Shown here: piece by piece, positions 46,892 to 55,258 of the stretch
Layout of the letters: each line of letters begins with the position of its first letter
How positions within the stretch are numbered: position 1 is the first letter of the stretch
The notes under the pieces: generated by a model
What the model was told of the DNA's origin: nothing
The model's input: only the letters and a program-made list of their open reading frames with translations
Databases searched by the model: none
Source: Chryseobacterium defluvii
Lineage (GTDB): Bacteria > Bacteroidota > Bacteroidia > Flavobacteriales > Weeksellaceae
Direction of reading: 5' to 3'
Length of the DNA: 64,000 nucleotides
Assembly: GCF_003634775.1 (NCBI RefSeq)
Contig: NZ_RBXB01000001.1
Location: 682,001-746,000, forward strand
Program-made: the position numbers and the translations under genes

Positions 46892-47094
46892 TCAAAGTTT
46901 TGAGGCGGATTATTATCGTTTTTGCCTTTGTTTAAGATCACAAGTCCGATAGATAGGCCAATAACCCCTGCCAAAGCAGTTAATATCGCTCTTTGCAATT
47001 TGTCCGGAAGGTCATTCCCTATGTAATTCATTAAAAAAAGTATGACAAAAGTAATGATCGAAATGATGATATGGTTTTTTCCGAATAGTTTCAT
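46888..47094 (-). CDS. Small two-helix membrane protein
   Basis: 68 residues: membrane segments at about 8-25 and 37-55, short charged ends. Its stop codon overlaps that of convergent namZ by 4 bp. It is 1 bp after the DUF3575 gene and probably the last gene of that operon. Function unknown. Confidence 0.7.
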   Translation of the reverse strand: MKLFGKNHIIISIITFVILFLMNYIGNDLPDKLQRAILTALAGVIGLSIGLVILNKGKNDNNPPQNFD

Positions 47095-47095
47095 T

Positions 47096-47677
47096 TTATT
47101 TTAGTTTATAAGAAATCATTACCCCTCCTCTGTACGGGAGAATTTCTCCACTTCTGTTCCAGCCCTTTGCATCATCATACCTGATAAAACTATCAGGCGG
47201 AACACTTTCATATCCGTGATAGAAACCTTGTGAGGTTCCTCCTCCTAAATAAATATCAATATTCCACCGTTCCTTCCATTGGAACTGATAACCTACCGTG
47301 GCTCCAGCCATAATATTAAATCCGCGCTGGAATTTTTCCGTCCCACGGTAATTCCATTTGGTAAGGTCAAATAAACCAAAACCTGTATTGATACCTACAT
47401 ACCAGTGTTTAAACGCCTCATTAAAATAATATCTTCCTTCCAGGTGTCCCATATAAACCTGCATATGGTTTCCTGAAAATGATTTCCATGGGGAAATAAG
47501 GACATCGCCCTGTAATGTATATTTTTTGCTTAACTGTTTTTCTAAGCCTACATTGACAACTCCTATCGGAGCCAGTAAAGCATTTCCTTTTATATACAAG
47601 CTCTTTTCTTCCTGAGCCTTTACATTTCCCAATAAAAATAAAGCAAAAAAGCTGGTAAGAAATTGATACTTCAGCAT
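47096..47677 (-). CDS. DUF3575 outer-membrane barrel-like protein
   Basis: 193 residues. Signal peptide ending GNVKAQ, then alternating amphipathic strands (ALLAPIGVVNVGLEKQLSKK, MQVYMGHLEGRYYF, HWYVGINTGFGLF, NIMAGATVGYQFQW) and a terminal MISYKLK, as in small outer-membrane barrels. GLEKQLSKKYTLQGDV and EGRYYF are typical of DUF3575. Function unknown. It follows the thioredoxin gene by 5 bp. Confidence 0.8.
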   Translation of the reverse strand: MLKYQFLTSFFALFLLGNVKAQEEKSLYIKGNALLAPIGVVNVGLEKQLSKKYTLQGDVLISPWKSFSGNHMQVYMGHLEGRYYFNEAFKHWYVGINTGFGLFDLTKWNYRGTEKFQRGFNIMAGATVGYQFQWKERWNIDIYLGGGTSQGFYHGYESVPPDSFIRYDDAKGWNRSGEILPYRGGVMISYKLK

Positions 47678-47682
47678 AAGTA

Positions 47683-48858
47683 TTATTGAATTTGTTGTAA
47701 TAGCTTTTCCGAAAGACTTGCGTCCTTATTGGCTTGTAAAGCTAATTTTTTTGACATTTCAGCGTATGTTATGGCCATTTCCTTATTTCCTGTAAGGAAA
47801 TACAGCCTGGCCAGGATATAAGTGTTTTCAGAAGTTTCACCTCTCATGACAGATTTTTCAGCCCATTCAACAGCTTTTTTAAGAGATGAAGGAGTTTTTA
47901 TGTGCTCTGAAAACACCCATGCTGCTTTTAATAAATCATTAGAATCAAAGGAATCCGAATTTTTATAATATTCAAGTGCTGCTTTCTCATATTCCGCAAA
48001 ATTGGCATTTTGCTCATAAAAATTAAGCTTCGTCTGGTTTAATTTTATTGTAGCATCATACTCTCCAATTAAAGGCACTGCTTTTTTCAGAAAATAGTCA
48101 TCATTGATCTTCTTATTTTTTTCATCAATAGACTCTTCCATAATTTTAGATAACATTAATTGATCATCAAATTGTTTATAGGTATCTGCCGGCAGGTATT
48201 TAATGATTTCCTCTTTTCTGGAAGTGAATATTTTATAATTGGGATCGTCTACGGATTTTAAAAAGAATAATAAATAACCCACATCATCTTTAGTGAATTC
48301 ATCTGTTTTCTTTTTATTTTCAAAGTATCTTTCAGATGCCTTTTTGGCAAACTCAAAGTCAGAAGTGGAAGTAAGTTTCATGACATTGATCAGGAATTCC
48401 GGATCTTTCTCTCCCTGTGCAAAACGTTCTTTCAAAGAACCTTTTTTATTGTTGGGAGCATTAACGTCCTGTGCCATAGAAAGGAACAGGCTTTCCTCCA
48501 TATATCCGTAATTTTGGGAGATCAACTCACCGTTACCATTCAGAAAAAGATAAGTAGGATAGGAGCGTACCGCATATTTGGCAGCAATATCCCTCCCTTC
48601 TCCTTTTTCCATATCAAATCGGGCATTCACAAAATTAGTATTGAAATAATCTCCTACGGATTTTTTGGTGAAAATATTCTTTTCCATCATTTTACACGGA
48701 CCGCACCATGAAGCATAAGCATCAATGAAAATTAATTTTTTTTCTTTCTTAGCTTTAGCTATAAGGTCTTTAAATGGTAAATCCTGGAAATGGATGGCTT
48801 CCTGAGCAAAAAGTACAATGGATAGGAAAATAAATAATCCGGAGATAATCTTCTTCAT
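47683..48858 (-). CDS. Exported thioredoxin-fold protein with TPR-like C-terminus
   Basis: 391 residues with a signal peptide (FLSIVLFAQ). Thioredoxin domain at about 20-135 with active site WCGPC (C52, C55) and the cis-Pro in RSYPTYLF. The C-terminal two thirds are helical with TPR-like spacing (AEYEKAALEYYKNSDSFD, ENTYILARLYFLTGNKEMAI). It probably acts in the periplasm on disulfides of exported proteins. First of three genes in an operon. Confidence 0.88.
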   Translation of the reverse strand: MKKIISGLFIFLSIVLFAQEAIHFQDLPFKDLIAKAKKEKKLIFIDAYASWCGPCKMMEKNIFTKKSVGDYFNTNFVNARFDMEKGEGRDIAAKYAVRSYPTYLFLNGNGELISQNYGYMEESLFLSMAQDVNAPNNKKGSLKERFAQGEKDPEFLINVMKLTSTSDFEFAKKASERYFENKKKTDEFTKDDVGYLLFFLKSVDDPNYKIFTSRKEEIIKYLPADTYKQFDDQLMLSKIMEESIDEKNKKINDDYFLKKAVPLIGEYDATIKLNQTKLNFYEQNANFAEYEKAALEYYKNSDSFDSNDLLKAAWVFSEHIKTPSSLKKAVEWAEKSVMRGETSENTYILARLYFLTGNKEMAITYAEMSKKLALQANKDASLSEKLLQQIQ

Positions 48859-48948
48859 TTTTCTATTAAATTTCTAGGCGAAGATAATTATTTTTACCGT
48901 ACAAGTATCTTAATAAAAAGCTAAAAAAGTTTAAAGTGTGCATAGATG

Positions 48949-48988
48949 AAACTCATAGAATAAATCAGGACAATTATTCTATGAGTTT
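48949..48988 (-). terminator. Terminator of the small HTH gene pair
   Basis: AAACTCATAGAATAA and TTATTCTATGAGTTT are perfect 15-bp arms around a 10-nt loop, 25 bp beyond the stop codon of the gene at 49014. Confidence 0.8.
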
Positions 48989-49013
48989 TCAAATGCAAAG
49001 AAAGTAACCAAAA

Positions 49014-49355
49014 TTATTTAATGAGAAATAGTTTTTTCCATTTAGCAACAGTATTCCTGCTGAGATGAAAATGTTTTGCCAGTTGTATATTATTAAGCTG
49101 ATGTTCTTTCTGATGATCCAGGATTTTTAAAATGGTGGTTTTATCATAGGAACGGCATTTTTGATTGAAGACAAAGCTTTCCTGATTTTCCCCGAATACC
49201 AGATTGTTGATGCTGATTATATCCAGGGTAGATAAATGTTGTTTTTTGAGAATATGCATGCATTGCATCCTTTTTTCAGGATACTTTCGGGTAATAATAT
49301 CATCATAGATACGGTGATAATCTGGAGATACTACTTCTGGTATTTGTCTATCCAT
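49014..49355 (-). CDS. Small HTH protein, second of an overlapping pair
   Basis: 113 residues. The C-terminal 40 residues hold a helix-turn-helix, NNIQLAKHFHLSRNTVAKWK. The N-terminal part (DYHRIYDDIITRKYPEKRMQ) is helical. Its ATG lies inside the end of the upstream gene (25-bp overlap), so translation is likely coupled. Pairs of this kind recur in Chryseobacterium and are sometimes labelled transposase, but there is no DDE catalytic domain here. It is probably a DNA-binding regulator or a domesticated transposase N-terminal part. Confidence 0.7.
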   Translation of the reverse strand: MDRQIPEVVSPDYHRIYDDIITRKYPEKRMQCMHILKKQHLSTLDIISINNLVFGENQESFVFNQKCRSYDKTTILKILDHQKEHQLNNIQLAKHFHLSRNTVAKWKKLFLIK

Positions 49356-49756
49356 TTATAAAGGGTTGTTTTAGGAATTTTGTAATCATCAATTATTTGT
49401 AGTTTTGTTTTTTCACCGGTCTCAATGAGTTCCAGCATAAATTCTATCACTTCTTTGGTGTATATTTTTTTTCTGAACTGTGGAAGACTGGTTTTATGCA
49501 GGCGAGAGGCAGAATTATTATTCGAACTTGGGGGAGCAAATAAAATCAGATGTTGGGAATAGAGTCTGAAAAAATCATATTCCAGTAATTTGCTCCATTT
49601 TAACAGGGTATCCGTATCGAGGCTTTTAGCCTGATAAACCTGCTCAATATCTTTTGCACTGCATTTGAAAAAATTGCAAATACGGACCAAGTCTATCTCA
49701 CATTCAATACATCGCTGCTGAATCAATAATCCTATGTGAATGTCTTTAAAACGCAT
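49331..49756 (-). CDS. Small HTH protein, first of an overlapping pair
   Basis: 141 residues. An N-terminal region (MRFKDIHIGLLIQQRCIECE, then VRICNFFKCSAKDIEQVY) looks like a Cro/XRE-type helix set; the C-terminal 45 residues (EVIEFMLELIETGEKTKLQI, then DDYKIPKTTLYKWIDKYQ) look like a transposase OrfA helix-turn-helix. It has its own promoter with a copy of the TACATCA direct repeat upstream, suggesting control by the same factor as the secreted-protein genes at 51.4-55.1 kb. Function unknown. Confidence 0.7.
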   Translation of the reverse strand: MRFKDIHIGLLIQQRCIECEIDLVRICNFFKCSAKDIEQVYQAKSLDTDTLLKWSKLLEYDFFRLYSQHLILFAPPSSNNNSASRLHKTSLPQFRKKIYTKEVIEFMLELIETGEKTKLQIIDDYKIPKTTLYKWIDKYQK

Positions 49757-49781
49757 AATCGTATATCTTTTTTCATCTATG

Positions 49782-49839
49782 CGAATATATCAGGTTCAGG
49801 GTTATTTTACGAGAAATTGAATACAACTTAGATACATCA
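49782..49839 (-). promoter_or_regulatory. Candidate regulon operator C and -7 element
   Basis: TACAACTTAGATACATCA (49822-49839) matches 16 of 18 bases of the repeat found twice more in this region. A TATATTCG -7-like element (49782-49789, one mismatch to TAnnTTTG) lies 32 bp downstream in the minus direction, 25 bp before the ATG of the first HTH gene. A further TGCATCA lies at 49843. Confidence 0.55.
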
Positions 49840-49884
49840 TTATGCATCAAATGAGTTTTACATGTATTCCTGAATTAGGATTGG

Positions 49885-51327
49885 TTATTCTAAGCTTTTA
49901 AGGAAAAAGTATATATCGGTATCAGAAGGAATATTCAGCTTTTTTCTTAATCTGTTCTTTTTGGTCTGTACAGAGCGATGCTGCATAAACCTGTAATCTG
50001 CAATTTCCTTAGATGAGAATCCAAGCCAGATCATAGCAGAAAATTCCAATTCAGATTTAGTGAGATTAGGGTTGATTTTTATTAGTTTTTCATAGAGATC
50101 AGGATATACTTCCCGGAACCGCGTTAGAAATTCAGTATTGTTTTCTTTTGCCAATTGAACAATTTCATCAAAAGCATCGTTTACTTTCTTTTTTAAAACC
50201 CGGGTCTCTATTTCCTTTTGTTCAATAATCTCTTTTTTCTCTGCAATAAGCTTTTTTTTCTTTTGGTCTGCGCAGTACAGATATATAAAAATAAAAAGAC
50301 AAATGCAGAGGCCAATCCCGGTATATATCCATAATTTCTGTATCGAATTATTGCTTTCTTCCTTCTTTTCTTCTTCAAGTTTTTTGATGGATTCGTCAAC
50401 TCCTTTTACTTGTGCTCTTTCAATACTATCCTTTAAAAAAGTATACTTTTCAAGATATGTTTTTTGTTGTTCCGTACTGTCGAGTTTTTCATAAGTAATA
50501 GATAATTGCCTGTAAATGTTTGAATTATGGAGAGGGTTGTTGATCTTATTGATGGTCATTGATTTCTTTAAAGACTTCAAAGCATCCGTATATTGTTTTT
50601 TTTCATTATAATAATATCCGTAATAATAATATATTACCGAGACATCGTAAGAAGTTGTTTTTTCATTTAACAAAAGCAGAGCTTTGTCCAGATATATTTT
50701 CGCAGAATCCAGGTTCCGTTCATACTCGATATAATGCCGGGCTATATTGGATGTATTAAATGGGGTAGGATATAACTTTTTTGATTTTTGAAGATAAATC
50801 AGTGCAGAATCTTTTTGATGGGTTACATATAATAAACTGGAACGGGTACTATATATATACGTTAAAAATTTCCTTTTTGTAAGGGGATCGTTTATTTTCA
50901 ATCCATAAAAAATGGCTTTAGCATTATTTTTTAATGCAAGCTCATATAAATTCAGAGGATAATAAGTCTGGGAATATTCCTGATAAATTTTCGAGATAGT
51001 ATAATCATCTGCTCCATATTCTTTTATAAGCTTTTCGGCAATATTAAGGGTTTCTATACTTTTTCTAAAATTTCCCGACCGCCAGTAATAGTTGCTTAAA
51101 TTGGCAAGAGCCCATATTTCACCTTTATGATAATTCTGCTTTTTGGCTTGCGCCATAAGCTTTGTATTCCAGGCGATCATTTCCTCACGGGATTTGGTTT
51201 TTTGAAGCTTCTTATTCTCTGTTATCAACAAGGAATCAAATTCTTGGGGCGCAAGAATTTTTTGCGCAAATAGGGAATTGTACAGTGAAATAAAGAAAAA
51301 ACACCATGAAAATAATATATATTTCAT
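49885..51327 (-). CDS. Membrane-spanning TPR regulator with LuxR-type HTH
   Basis: 480 residues. Signal peptide (FFISLYNSLFAQ), a periplasmic tetratricopeptide array (about 60-310: IWALANLSNYYWRSGNFRKS, VIYYYYGYYYNEKKQYTDAL), one membrane segment (about 333-352), a coiled coil (355-395) and a C-terminal LuxR-type helix-turn-helix (about 420-480: LTKSELEFSAMIWLGFSSKE, MQHRSVQTKKNRLRKKLN). This is a one-protein sensor that could carry a periplasmic signal to DNA. TATATTTG at 51346-51353 is its likely -7 element. It is the obvious candidate to bind the direct repeats nearby. Confidence 0.85.
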   Translation of the reverse strand: MKYILFSWCFFFISLYNSLFAQKILAPQEFDSLLITENKKLQKTKSREEMIAWNTKLMAQAKKQNYHKGEIWALANLSNYYWRSGNFRKSIETLNIAEKLIKEYGADDYTISKIYQEYSQTYYPLNLYELALKNNAKAIFYGLKINDPLTKRKFLTYIYSTRSSLLYVTHQKDSALIYLQKSKKLYPTPFNTSNIARHYIEYERNLDSAKIYLDKALLLLNEKTTSYDVSVIYYYYGYYYNEKKQYTDALKSLKKSMTINKINNPLHNSNIYRQLSITYEKLDSTEQQKTYLEKYTFLKDSIERAQVKGVDESIKKLEEEKKEESNNSIQKLWIYTGIGLCICLFIFIYLYCADQKKKKLIAEKKEIIEQKEIETRVLKKKVNDAFDEIVQLAKENNTEFLTRFREVYPDLYEKLIKINPNLTKSELEFSAMIWLGFSSKEIADYRFMQHRSVQTKKNRLRKKLNIPSDTDIYFFLKSLE

Positions 51328-51345
51328 CTGGAAATACTGTTATAA

Positions 51346-51353
51346 CAAATATA
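51346..51353 (-). promoter_or_regulatory. -7 element of the TPR-LuxR gene
   Basis: TATATTTG is an exact TAnnTTTG, 18 bp before the ATG. There is no TACATCA repeat and no -33 TTG upstream. Confidence 0.5.
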
Positions 51354-51369
51354 AGAAAACAATAAGAAG

Positions 51370-51390
51370 AATGAGGCTGAGCCTCATTCC
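51370..51390 (-). terminator. Terminator of the tail-collar-like gene
   Basis: GAATGAGGC and GCCTCATTC are perfect arms around a 3-nt loop, followed on the minus strand by TTCTTATTG, 30 bp beyond the stop codon. Confidence 0.7.
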
Positions 51391-51420
51391 AAGTAAAAAT
51401 AAAAATGTATAGCTATGAAG

Positions 51421-52272
51421 TTACTGACCTAAAAAGACAAACATATTGACACTCATGCTTTGGGGACGGATATCAATAGGCTGTTGAGTTACTCCACCAT
51501 TCATACTGTTGGTGGTAATGGTATGGTTGTGGGTATCTTGCCATAGTTCCGTAGGGCTCACATTATTATCTTGTAAGGTACCTGAACTATTTAGTGCTGC
51601 CAAAAACGATGTTGAGGGGCCGTTAGCTATTTGGGCTTGATTTGGGTTAGTTCCGTTTCTGATATCATAGTGAATATCAGGGCTCACACTATTGGTAGTA
51701 CCACCAAGCTGCACATTAGGCAGCTGGTTCTGCGAAATCGTCTTTGTATTGCTGCTGCTGATGCTGCCTAGTGAGCTGCCGTTCTGAACCAGGTAAGAAT
51801 TAGTGGCATTAGGCAGATTGGTACTGAAGCCAAGCGAAGAGGCTTTAGATTGCTGTGATGTTGTAAGTGTGCTGATAGATCTTCCGTCCAGTCTCACCCA
51901 TCCATTGTGATCCGCTGTCAGAAAGCTGGACTTGATGTCTCCAATAACCGTATTTTCAAACGCCATCCATTGGGTACCGTTAAAATAATAATAACCGGTT
52001 TTACTTATGTTAGCGGTTTTAGAAGTAAGCGGAACAGTGGGCATAACGGTAATATAAATAATAGATCCGGTTTGTGCTGTGGTATACACAGGATCTTTAC
52101 TAATTAGTTGGTCTCCGGAGAGCCTGGGGGCTATCACACCGTCAATAGCCGAGGTGGTTGCCGGTTTTCCCGTAATATCCAGTGTCGCAAGTGGTGTCTG
52201 AGTATTAATGCCAACCTGAGAATATGCTTGATACCCTAAACATATGCAGGTAAAAAGAAGTAAATTTTTCAT
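51421..52272 (-). CDS. Exported protein with tail-collar-like C-terminal region
   Basis: 283 residues from ATG 52272, which begins the signal peptide (LLLFTCICLGYQAYSQ); the frame is open further upstream but that part has no signal. After AYSQ comes VGINTQTPLATLDITGKP, then a YYYFNGTQWMAFE motif (about 100-130). The second half (GDIKSSFLTADHNGWVRLDG, then ATNSYLVQNG and a final DIRPQSMSVNMFVFLGQ) resembles a phage tail-collar domain, whose typical end is RPxxxxxNxFVxLG. It is probably a surface-exposed fibre-like protein. Operator A lies 77 bp upstream of its start. Confidence 0.8.
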   Translation of the reverse strand: MKNLLLFTCICLGYQAYSQVGINTQTPLATLDITGKPATTSAIDGVIAPRLSGDQLISKDPVYTTAQTGSIIYITVMPTVPLTSKTANISKTGYYYFNGTQWMAFENTVIGDIKSSFLTADHNGWVRLDGRSISTLTTSQQSKASSLGFSTNLPNATNSYLVQNGSSLGSISSSNTKTISQNQLPNVQLGGTTNSVSPDIHYDIRNGTNPNQAQIANGPSTSFLAALNSSGTLQDNNVSPTELWQDTHNHTITTNSMNGGVTQQPIDIRPQSMSVNMFVFLGQ

Positions 52273-52307
52273 CCGTATAATTTTTTTTATTGTATTAATG
52301 TTTAATA

Positions 52308-52366
52308 CAAATCTAATTTTTTGAAGAATATTAAGTATAAAAACCTGATACATCATAGATACATCA
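52308..52366 (-). promoter_or_regulatory. Candidate regulon operator A and -7 element
   Basis: TACATCATAGATACATCA (52349-52366), a direct repeat of TACATCA with an 11-bp period, lies 33 bp upstream of TAGATTTG (52308-52315, minus). No TTG is at the -33 position, as expected for an activator-dependent promoter. It serves the tail-collar-like gene. Confidence 0.65.
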
Positions 52367-52405
52367 CCCATCTTAACTGCTGATTATCAAGGCTAAGATG
52401 GGGTG
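52365..52405 (-). terminator. Hairpin after the gene at 52429
   Basis: CACCCATCTTAAC pairs imperfectly with GCTAAGATGGGGTG. It lies between the stop codon at 52429 and operator A, whose edge it touches, so termination and the next promoter are packed together. Confidence 0.5.
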
Positions 52406-52428
52406 TTATGTAATTCTTGTTTTTATCT

Positions 52429-52938
52429 TTAGGGTTTCCAGAAGCTCCATACACTTCCGTTGAAAACAGCAAGTTGTTTCGCAGTGGTGTCATACACCAT
52501 CATGCCGGGAGCAGGATTGATAATAGCAAGGTGTGGGCTGGCTACTTTAGGCAAGATCATTGCTTTGTTGCTGTCCTCCAGGACTAAAATTCCCGGAACG
52601 GCAGAAGGAGTCCCGATGGATACTTTGGCTCCCGGTTTTTCTGTTAAAGGACTTTGCAGGGAAGTGTCTACAACACCTGTAGAATTTACGCTAAGGTCTT
52701 TCCATCCGGTTGCGTATTTTACTTTTACTTTTTTGTCGTTGGTATCGTATATTAAAGTTCCGTTTACAGCTCCTGTTACTGATGCTGCAGAATTTACCCA
52801 GGGTAAAATAATTCCCCTGTTTTCTGGCCCGAATTCTAAAGAAACAGAATTATTGGTTACAGTAGTTTTACCTATTGCTACTTGCGAAAATGCAAAAGTA
52901 GAGAATAGTAAAATGCCTGATATGATTAATTTATTCAT
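52429..52938 (-). CDS. Exported protein of the collar cluster
   Basis: 169 residues from ATG 52938, which begins the signal peptide (GILLFSTFAFSQ); an upstream ATG at 52998 is rejected. After FSQ comes VAIGKTTVTNNSVSLEFGP, then two copies of a motif: NGTLIYDTNDKKVKVKYATG and PGMMVYDTTAKQLAVFNGSV followed by W. This motif also ends the neighbour at 53015. Probably extracellular; function unknown. Confidence 0.75.
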   Translation of the reverse strand: MNKLIISGILLFSTFAFSQVAIGKTTVTNNSVSLEFGPENRGIILPWVNSAASVTGAVNGTLIYDTNDKKVKVKYATGWKDLSVNSTGVVDTSLQSPLTEKPGAKVSIGTPSAVPGILVLEDSNKAMILPKVASPHLAIINPAPGMMVYDTTAKQLAVFNGSVWSFWKP

Positions 52939-53014
52939 TGTTAATGGGTTTAAAATTAAGTTCTTAAAAATTTTGACAAAAATTTCGGTCTTTGCCAAAG
53001 CAAAAATTCACAGC

Positions 53015-54442
53015 TTATTGAGGACAAGTTTGTGTGTTAAAGCATTTCCATCCTGTTCCGTCATAAATGCTTAAACAATCAAGGTTGGTATCATAGACCA
53101 TCATTCCTTCTACCGGAGTAAGTGCATTTTTTTGCAGAGTAGTTAGCCTGTTTACTACAAAGCCTTTTGTTTTGGCTTCTAAAACCGTCCATGCGCCGTT
53201 TCTTACCATCGGCCAGTTCCCGTTATTAGCTCCGGCTCTTCCTAAAGCTGTGATTCCCTGTTTAGCAGGTAATGAAGTTCCTGTAGTGGTTGCCGGTTTG
53301 TAGCAAAAAAGCTGGCAAGATACAGATGCATTTTGTGAATCACCCACGCTTTGACCACCACCTGCGGCAATAGGAACTCCATTGGCTCCCACACAAGTAG
53401 TTCCGTTACAAAGATTAAGTAAAACAGCCTGATTATAAGTTCCGGAAGTAGGCGTTACCGCAGGATCCACTCCATTTCCGCCTTGCAGTGTCCCTCCCGC
53501 TGTTACCAACTGGGAATTTGTAATATTGGCACCGCCTTCTAAGGCATCGGGACAGCCGTCATTATCACTGTCTAAATCCAAAGAATTGGGCAGGCCATCT
53601 CCATCGGTATCACAGGTTACTTTTAAATCTTCGGAACCAATCGCAATATTGTAAACATATGATCCGAAGTCGGTGTCTCCTAAATTAGACCAGGTTCCCG
53701 TAAGAGGTGTACTTGAGGAAAATGCAATCGTATAAGGGATAGCATCAGGGATAAAATCAGATGTGTTATGGTACATGAAATAGAATACTCCATCATCTAC
53801 CGCCATATCTACTAATTGAAAAGTATAGCCACCACTTGTGATGGTATAGGTTCTATTGATAACGGTACCCATCAAAGTCCATGCGGTGGTTACCGGGTTG
53901 GGTGAACTGTATATTGTAATCACTTCGCCCACTCTTTTCCAGTGATAAAAAATACCGTTGTCATAGGCTAAATTTTTGAAGCCGGTTCCTAAGTTGGCGC
54001 TGCCTAAATTGGTAAAATTTCCAGCGATAATATCGGTGGTATACAGAAGATTTCCTGCGACATCTACCGTATAATACTTACTGTCATCATACGCAAGATT
54101 GGTGATACTTCCTGCAATATTTGTGGTTTTATAATAAGCACCAAGTGGATTTACACTACAGTTAATTACCGGGCAGACAAATGTAGAGCCAATCCCGTCT
54201 AATTGTTTGTAAAGGTCTAAAAAGTTAGTAGATGAAAATTCATTGGGATCATATAGATGGTACACCGGATGATTGGTGATGGAAGGACATTCTACCGTGT
54301 CCAGTATCCCGTCATTATCATCATCCAGGTCTGTGGAATTGGCGATTCCGTCTCCATCGGTATCCTGTGCCTGCAGACTGTTTACACTAAAACTAAAGAT
54401 CAGGAAAGTGTAAAATAAGAGTAATTTAATTTTATTCATCAT
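53015..54442 (-). CDS. Exported protein with thrombospondin type 3-like repeats
   Basis: 475 residues with a signal peptide (FLIFSFSVNSLQAQ); ATG 54442 (tandem ATGATG) is preferred to ATG 54463. Calcium-binding thrombospondin type 3-like repeats occur after the signal (DTDGDGIANSTDLDDDNDGI) and again at about 278 (DTDGDGLPNSLDLDSDNDGC). Between them lies a beta-rich region with repeats such as GSITNLAYDDSKYYTVDVAG. The C-terminus has PVEGMMVYDTNLDCLSIYDG plus TGWKCF, the motif shared with 52429. It probably resides at the cell surface and needs calcium. Confidence 0.78.
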   Translation of the reverse strand: MMNKIKLLLFYTFLIFSFSVNSLQAQDTDGDGIANSTDLDDDNDGILDTVECPSITNHPVYHLYDPNEFSSTNFLDLYKQLDGIGSTFVCPVINCSVNPLGAYYKTTNIAGSITNLAYDDSKYYTVDVAGNLLYTTDIIAGNFTNLGSANLGTGFKNLAYDNGIFYHWKRVGEVITIYSSPNPVTTAWTLMGTVINRTYTITSGGYTFQLVDMAVDDGVFYFMYHNTSDFIPDAIPYTIAFSSSTPLTGTWSNLGDTDFGSYVYNIAIGSEDLKVTCDTDGDGLPNSLDLDSDNDGCPDALEGGANITNSQLVTAGGTLQGGNGVDPAVTPTSGTYNQAVLLNLCNGTTCVGANGVPIAAGGGQSVGDSQNASVSCQLFCYKPATTTGTSLPAKQGITALGRAGANNGNWPMVRNGAWTVLEAKTKGFVVNRLTTLQKNALTPVEGMMVYDTNLDCLSIYDGTGWKCFNTQTCPQ

Positions 54443-54591
54443 TTTTTTTAATTTGTTTAGCAATAATTTATGTTTGTGTTTTAGAATGATTCAAGATTTA
54501 TATTTCAGTGATCATAAAACAGCCTGTATTGGTTCTGTTCAGTATGATCAGATAGCATTCTTCATGGTGAACTGACTAGATTCGCCCATTA

Positions 54592-54903
54592 TTATACTCC
54601 AAAAAAATTGCTGTTTTTTGATTGAGTGGGGTGGTTTGTAACGTCTGTGTGGAAACCCGGAGGTGCAAGAGCATAAGAAAAATCCGTAATGTTTCTGTTA
54701 TCACTTTTGTTTGTCTTAAGGATACCTCCTGCCATTAACAAGGCAGAAGGTGTAACAGTTCCGATAGTTTTGAGAATGATTGTTGATGTTGAAGAATTGA
54801 CCATCGAACTATGCAAAATACCTGTACATCCGGATGGGGGCTGTACATTTGTTGCCGTACTCATTAAAAGACAGAGTAAACCCAAGAAATTTTCTTCCAT
54901 CAT
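54592..54903 (-). CDS. Possible small protein of the collar cluster
   Basis: 103 residues from ATG 54903, family not recognised. The start MMEENFLGLLCLLMSTATNV is weakly hydrophobic but has acidic residues, so it is a poor signal peptide. The middle is small-residue-rich (SSTSTIILKTIGTVTPSALL). It is in line with the cluster, between the short ORF at 55052 and the gene at 53015. An overlapping frame on the other strand is about as open, so coding is not certain. Confidence 0.4.
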   Translation of the reverse strand: MMEENFLGLLCLLMSTATNVQPPSGCTGILHSSMVNSSTSTIILKTIGTVTPSALLMAGGILKTNKSDNRNITDFSYALAPPGFHTDVTNHPTQSKNSNFFGV

Positions 54904-55051
54904 TGTGTTTTTTATGTGTTTTTGTGTTTTTTCAATCAATTAATCAATCAAGATCAAATAGATCATATCCTAAAAAATACCTATCATTATAAGCATATCA
55001 TTTTTATTTAGTTGCCCTGTTTGTATATGATATTGTTATAGCTATTTTAAT

Positions 55052-55144
55052 TTAAATTTTCGAATTTTTCCTTACTTTAAACCCTACTTGTGCGATAATG
55101 AAGAAAGGAAAATAAAATGTAACTAATAATAATTTTTTCATCAT
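55052..55144 (-). pseudogene. Short ORF: signal peptide of a collar-cluster protein, then truncation
   Basis: 30 codons starting with ATGATG. The product begins MMKKLLLVTFYFPFFIIAQV, a complete signal peptide and the AQVG junction seen in the neighbouring secreted proteins, then stops after about ten codons. It lies about 115 bp downstream of the -7 element of operator B. It is best read as the 5' remnant of a lost surface-protein gene; a deliberate leader peptide is the alternative. Confidence 0.55.
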
Positions 55145-55258
55145 TTGGTTATGGCAATGGTTTACAAATAACATAGCAAAAAGAAAGTCATTTGTTATTT
55201 AAACTGAATGTATTTTGTTGTTACTCTAAATTCTTTTACCACTTGTCTTATTTTTCAG

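Noticed and set aside
52460..53074. 204-codon plus-strand frame across the collar cluster
   Set aside because: It covers two real minus-strand genes that have signal peptides and shared motifs; its own product looks like none.
54689..54943. 84-codon plus-strand frame opposite the small gene at 54592
   Set aside because: Hydrophobic start but no plus-strand context and no recognisable family; the minus-strand frame fits the direction of the cluster slightly better, and neither is secure.
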